Shown here: positions 5,566 through 8,312 of the stretch, piece by piece
Layout of the letters: the number at the start of each line of letters is the position of its first letter
How positions within the stretch are numbered: position 1 is the stretch's first letter
Notes under the pieces: model-generated
What the model was told of the DNA's origin: nothing
Seen by the model: only the letters and a program-made list of their open reading frames with translations
The model's database searches: none
Position numbers and translations under genes: made by a program
Source of the DNA: Propionibacteriaceae bacterium
GTDB lineage: Bacteria > Actinomycetota > Actinomycetes > Propionibacteriales > Propionibacteriaceae
NCBI GenBank assembly: GCA_031262845.1
Contig: JAISGZ010000053.1
Coordinates: 1-8,312, forward strand
Direction: 5' to 3'
DNA length: 8,312 nt

Positions 5566-7242
5566 ATGAGCTACGTCCAGTTCTACCAACCTGGTGTCCC
5601 CGCCGACATCGACTTACCGAAACAGTCGTTGCTCGAACTGGTGGACAAAGCGGCTCGCCAAAATGGCCACAAGGTGGCATTAGAGTTTTTCGGGAAAACC
5701 ACCACCTACCGGCAATTACATGATGAAATCGAGCGGGCTGCCCAAGGCTTATTGGATCTCGGCGTCCGACCGGGTGACCGGGTGGCACTGATTTTGCCGA
5801 ATTGCCCGCAACACGTCATTGCTTTCTACGCCATTTTACGAATTCAAGCCATTGTCGTCGAGCATAATCCGCTCTATACCGCCCGCGAATTGCGCCACAT
5901 GTTCGAAGACCACACCGCCCGGGTCGCGATCTGTTGGGATAAAGCCGTCGCCAAACTCCAGGACCAACCGGATGACATTACCCTCGACCACATTGTGTCG
6001 GTGAATTTATTACATTCCTTCCCAACCGTAAAACGGCTGGCGCTGGGGCTGCCGGTGCCGTCTTTGCGGGCCACCCGCCGTCAATTAACAGCTCGAACCT
6101 GTGGCACGGTGCCGTGGTCAAAACTCTTACGCCGACCCTTCGCCAATCCTCATGTGCCCTGGCCCGACGTCAATAGCACGGCCGTCATCCAATACACCTC
6201 GGGCACCACCGGCCGGCCCAAGGGGGCGATGCTGAGCCATAGCAACCTCTATTCCGACGCCCTCATGGGTGAGGTTTGGATGCACGGCGCCAAAACTGGC
6301 CAAGAAACTTTTTATGGCGTGCTGCCGATGTTTCATGCTTTCGGTATGACCCTGCTTTCGGTTTTCGCTATCCTCAAACAGGCTCGACTCGTCCTTTTTC
6401 CAAATTTTGACCCCGATCAAGTCCTGTCAGTTGTGAAAAAACGCCCGCCGACCGTTTTTTGCGCGGTGCCGCCGATTTACGACGCCCTGGCCCGTCGGGC
6501 AACGGAACGCAAAATTTCCCTCAGAAGTGCTAAATTCTGTCTCTGTGGCGGTATGGCGTTATCGAGTGATATCGCCCAGCGGTGGGAGGCCTTGGCCGGC
6601 GGATTATTGGTCGAAGGCTACGGTTTAACCGAATCGTCGCCAGTTGCCCTCGGCAACCCCTTCCATCCGTCCCGCCGCCGCGGCACGATTGGCCTGCCCT
6701 TCCCGAGCACCGAGATCAAGGTCGTTGAAATTGACGATCCGAGTCGAGAAGTGGCCCGCGGCGACCGGGGCGAACTCTTGGTCCGGGGCCCCCAAGTCTT
6801 CCGGGGCTATTGGAACAACCCCGAAGCCACTGACCAAGCCCTCTTGCCCGGTGGCTGGTTGCGGACCGGCGACATCGTGACCCAGGACGCCGACGGTTTC
6901 ACCACCGTCGTCGACCGGCTCAAAGAACTCATCATCACCAATGGTTTCAACGTTGCCCCGAGCGAAGTCGAACAGGTCCTGCGGCTCCACCCTGATATCG
7001 CCGACACGGCCGTGGTCGGTCTGCCCGACCAGAGCAGTGGCGAGATCGTGACAGCGGTCGTCGTGACTCGGCCCGGGTCCACGATCGACGAGGCTCAAGT
7101 CCGTGATTTCTGCCGGGAACGCTTGGCCCGCTACAAGGTCCCGCGCCGCGTCGTGACCATTGAAAACTTGCCGAAATCGATGTTGGGCAAGGTCTTACGT
7201 CGGCAAATCCGGGATGACTTGGTTAGTCTGGCGGGTCGCTGA
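5566..7242 (+). CDS. fadD: Long-chain fatty-acid--CoA ligase, tandem copy 2
   Basis: A second acyl-CoA synthetase, 558 residues, aligning to copy 1 without a gap at about 73% identity (407 of 558 by hand count). Motifs fall at the same positions: YTSGTTGRPKG (210-220), GYGLTE (351-356), TGD (434-436), hinge D450, GFNVAPSEVE (460-469) and catalytic K542 in PKSMLGKVLRR, so the catalytic machinery is intact. Differences cluster at residues 11-35, 179-199, 264-269, 285-290, 305-347 and the last eight residues, while the P-loop, residues 100-130 and 400-480 are nearly fixed. The 264-347 differences lie where the acyl tunnel is built in this family, so altered substrate preference is a reasonable inference. 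The ribosome site is weak (AAGG at 5554-5557, 8-nt gap), but the start matches copy 1. It uses 13 TTA leucine codons against 7 in copy 1, and 12 of them lie in the first ~360 codons. Confidence 0.93.
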   Translation: MSYVQFYQPGVPADIDLPKQSLLELVDKAARQNGHKVALEFFGKTTTYRQLHDEIERAAQGLLDLGVRPGDRVALILPNCPQHVIAFYAILRIQAIVVEHNPLYTARELRHMFEDHTARVAICWDKAVAKLQDQPDDITLDHIVSVNLLHSFPTVKRLALGLPVPSLRATRRQLTARTCGTVPWSKLLRRPFANPHVPWPDVNSTAVIQYTSGTTGRPKGAMLSHSNLYSDALMGEVWMHGAKTGQETFYGVLPMFHAFGMTLLSVFAILKQARLVLFPNFDPDQVLSVVKKRPPTVFCAVPPIYDALARRATERKISLRSAKFCLCGGMALSSDIAQRWEALAGGLLVEGYGLTESSPVALGNPFHPSRRRGTIGLPFPSTEIKVVEIDDPSREVARGDRGELLVRGPQVFRGYWNNPEATDQALLPGGWLRTGDIVTQDADGFTTVVDRLKELIITNGFNVAPSEVEQVLRLHPDIADTAVVGLPDQSSGEIVTAVVVTRPGSTIDEAQVRDFCRERLARYKVPRRVVTIENLPKSMLGKVLRRQIRDDLVSLAGR

Positions 7243-7280
7243 TCAAGGCCGACTGGCGACTCGACATCAGCTTGTCTGAA

Positions 7281-7358
7281 CCGGCATTCAGCGCCGGGCT
7301 GCTCAAGCCAGAGCCGCCGTTCAGCGGCGTCCGAGCATTAGTCCGACCGACCACTAAT
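7281..7358. terminator. Three small hairpins between convergent genes
   Basis: CCGGC (7281-7285) pairs with GCCGG (7293-7297); CGCCG (7315-7319) pairs with CGGCG (7325-7329); ATTAGT (7337-7342) pairs with ACTAAT (7353-7358). The first two share TTCAGCG at their loops. The third overlaps the stop codon of the minus-strand gene. They lie between the stops of plus-strand fadD copy 2 and the minus-strand metallopeptidase-family gene, a usual place for two-way termination. None has a T tail. Confidence 0.4.
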
Positions 7359-7785
7359 CCGAACTGCGGTGATGCTCCGGGTCAATCGTGTCGACAGAGA
7401 TACCGGTCAGCTGGGCCAGCTGTTCGACGATGGTCGTGAAAACCAGTTCCCGAATCTGAATCCGACCCGGGCAGCGCAGTTCAATCGGGCGCCGGAAGAG
7501 AACGATCTGAGCCAGCCGGTCGAGGGTCGCCTCCCGCGCTACCGCCAGCGGCACGCGTGACGACCACAGTTCGGTCACATCGGGCACCTCTTCGATACCG
7601 ATGTCGACGTGGGCCAAAGCTTGGGGACAGTGGTGGGCGATGTCTTCAATCGTCTCGGTCACACATTCGATGAAGAACTCGCTCGACAAGGTCGGACGCC
7701 GCGACCGCAGCCGGGGACCAGCCAAACTCCGGGGTGGGGCCAGCATCCCCCGCCAGCCTCGGCTGTGACGATCCCGTTTCGACAT
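7354..7785 (-). CDS. Metallopeptidase-family (zincin-like) protein, HExxH motif degenerate
   Basis: A 143-residue protein of the small 'metallopeptidase family' group related to minimal zincins (formerly DUF1025-like). The actinobacterial signature is visible: RDRHSRGWRGMLAPP near the N-terminus (residues 4-18), an amphipathic helix at 36-51, VDIGIEEVPDV (60-70), the IVLFRRPIELRC strand (94-105), and a last helix, VFTTIVEQLAQLTGI (115-129), ending with DTIDPEHH. The last helix is where related zincins carry HExxH; here the five positions read EQLAQ (121-125), so zinc-dependent proteolysis is unlikely. The role is unknown. Start: the ATG at 7785 lies 7 nt after a TACAGT hexamer, which suits a leaderless mRNA; an upstream in-frame GTG at 7794 would fall inside that hexamer. 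It is divergent from the DUF3499 gene, its usual actinobacterial neighbour. Confidence 0.85.
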   Translation of the reverse strand: MSKRDRHSRGWRGMLAPPRSLAGPRLRSRRPTLSSEFFIECVTETIEDIAHHCPQALAHVDIGIEEVPDVTELWSSRVPLAVAREATLDRLAQIVLFRRPIELRCPGRIQIRELVFTTIVEQLAQLTGISVDTIDPEHHRSSD

Positions 7786-7792
7786 GGCCGTC

Positions 7793-7798
7793 ACTGTA
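7793..7798 (-). promoter_or_regulatory. -10 element for leaderless metallopeptidase-family gene
   Basis: TACAGT on the minus strand (TANNNT form) is followed by 7 nt and then the ATG at 7785. No Shine-Dalgarno sequence is present, so transcription and translation probably start at the same base. No convincing -35 hexamer is seen. Confidence 0.5.
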
Positions 7799-7855
7799 CA
7801 ACGATGACTGGACGGTTGACCGGCGTGCCGCTCGTGCGCTGGGCGGCAAGCTCGC

Positions 7856-7861
7856 TAACCT
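7856..7861 (+). promoter_or_regulatory. -10 element for leaderless DUF3499 gene
   Basis: TAACCT (TANNNT form) is followed by 6 nt and then the GTG at 7868. There is no Shine-Dalgarno sequence, which favours a leaderless start. The -35 region is not recognisable. Confidence 0.42.
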
Positions 7862-7867
7862 CCGGTT

Positions 7868-8275
7868 GTGACCACTCGCTACTGCCGCCATCAAGGCTGC
7901 TCAGCCCGGGCTAAGGCGACGTTGACCTTTGTCTACGCGGACCGCACGGCGGTGCTCGGTCCGCTCTCCCCGAACCGGGCGGCCGAAGGCATCGACCTGT
8001 GCCCCAGCCACTGTCACCAGTTGTCGGTGCCGCGCGGTTGGGACATCGTCCGGCTGCCGCTCGACGAGCCCGGCGTCGTAACCGGCCCAACCGATGATCT
8101 ACGGGCCTTGGCCGCTAGTGTCCGCCAAGCCGCTGGCGTGACGGCTCAGCGCCCCAGCCGACCACCGGTAGCCGCTCCCCAACCGGTCGCCAGCAATGTC
8201 GTGACTCTGGCAGAGCGCCGTCATCTGAGGGTCGTCGCCGACCCCAGCCGTAGCCACCGCCGCCAGGCAGGCTGA
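7868..8275 (+). CDS. DUF3499 family protein, putative zinc ribbon
   Basis: A 135-residue protein of unknown function belonging to DUF3499, a family confined to actinobacteria as far as I know. The N-terminal ~63 residues hold the conserved part: RYCRHQGC (4-11), ATLTFVYADRTAVLGPLSP (17-35), DLCPSHCHQLSVPRGWDIVRL (43-63). C6, C11, C45 and H48 (or C49) are arranged as expected for a small zinc-binding fold. The C-terminal half is rich in Ala, Pro and Arg, looks disordered and ends in a basic tail. The GTG start has no ribosome site but follows a TANNNT hexamer by 6 nt, and starting there places the first Cys pair at the normal place. It is divergent from the metallopeptidase-family gene, 82 bp apart; in many actinobacteria a phosphomannomutase gene lies next, beyond this window. 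Function is unknown; family assignment is firm. Confidence 0.88.
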   Translation: MTTRYCRHQGCSARAKATLTFVYADRTAVLGPLSPNRAAEGIDLCPSHCHQLSVPRGWDIVRLPLDEPGVVTGPTDDLRALAASVRQAAGVTAQRPSRPPVAAPQPVASNVVTLAERRHLRVVADPSRSHRRQAG

Positions 8276-8280
8276 TCGGC

Positions 8281-8304
8281 CACCGGCAACCGGTGATTTT
8301 CTTT
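8281..8304 (+). terminator. Rho-independent-type terminator after DUF3499 gene
   Basis: CACCGG (8281-8286) and CCGGTG (8290-8295) form a perfect 6-bp stem with a CAA loop, followed by ATTTTCTTT (8296-8304). It starts 6 nt after the DUF3499 stop and has the only T-rich tail among the hairpins of this window. It suggests that the DUF3499 gene is transcribed alone, or that readthrough to the next gene is attenuated. Confidence 0.68.
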
Positions 8305-8312
8305 ACCGAGTC

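Noticed and set aside
1..8312. CRISPR array, tRNA/rRNA gene, insertion sequence, phage, toxin-antitoxin or defence system
   Set aside because: No regularly spaced repeats, cloverleaf, transposase-like frame or terminal inverted repeats were seen on either strand. All long genes have ordinary metabolic or regulatory assignments.

Overview
The window looks like a chromosomal segment of a fairly high-GC actinobacterium (Actinomycetota). The strongest pointers are the adjacent pair at the right end, a degenerate zincin-like 'metallopeptidase family' protein and a DUF3499 protein, which is an actinobacterial neighbourhood. The FadD15-type acyl-CoA ligase and the tandem-hotdog thioesterase also fit. 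A family such as the Propionibacteriaceae is possible, but the sequence alone does not prove it. I see no tRNA, rRNA, CRISPR array, transposase or phage gene.

Layout. (1) 2-1255 (+): the C-terminal two thirds of a long-chain acyl-CoA synthetase, cut by the window edge. (2) 1407-2258 (+): an acyl-CoA thioesterase made of two hotdog domains. (3) 2310-2346: a strong hairpin between convergent genes. (4) 2375-3322 (-): a LysR-type regulator. (5) 3323-3721: a 399-bp divergent intergenic region with three dyads and a possible folded element. (6) 3722-5398 and 5566-7242 (+): two tandem long-chain acyl-CoA synthetases of identical length, about 73% identical by hand count, separated by a hairpin-bearing spacer. 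(7) 7243-7353: small hairpins between convergent genes. (8) 7354-7785 (-): metallopeptidase-family protein whose HExxH motif is lost. (9) 7868-8275 (+): DUF3499 protein, followed by a terminator-like hairpin with a T-rich tail at the window end.

How the genes fit together. Three ATP-dependent acyl-CoA ligases and one thioesterase lie within 7.2 kb, so the left and centre form a fatty-acid activation and acyl-CoA turnover cluster. The divergent LysR gene, with a T-N11-A dyad in front of it and another dyad overlapping a TTGACA hexamer in front of the first tandem ligase, is a plausible local regulator; this is inference. The two right-hand genes are unrelated housekeeping-type genes. They appear to be transcribed divergently, and both have a TANNNT hexamer 6-7 nt before the start codon, as expected for leaderless mRNAs.

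I found no convincing new multi-gene system. The points most worth checking are the duplicated ligases (mosaic identity and codon use), the LysR/fadD control region, the paired leaderless promoters and the degenerate metallopeptidase.
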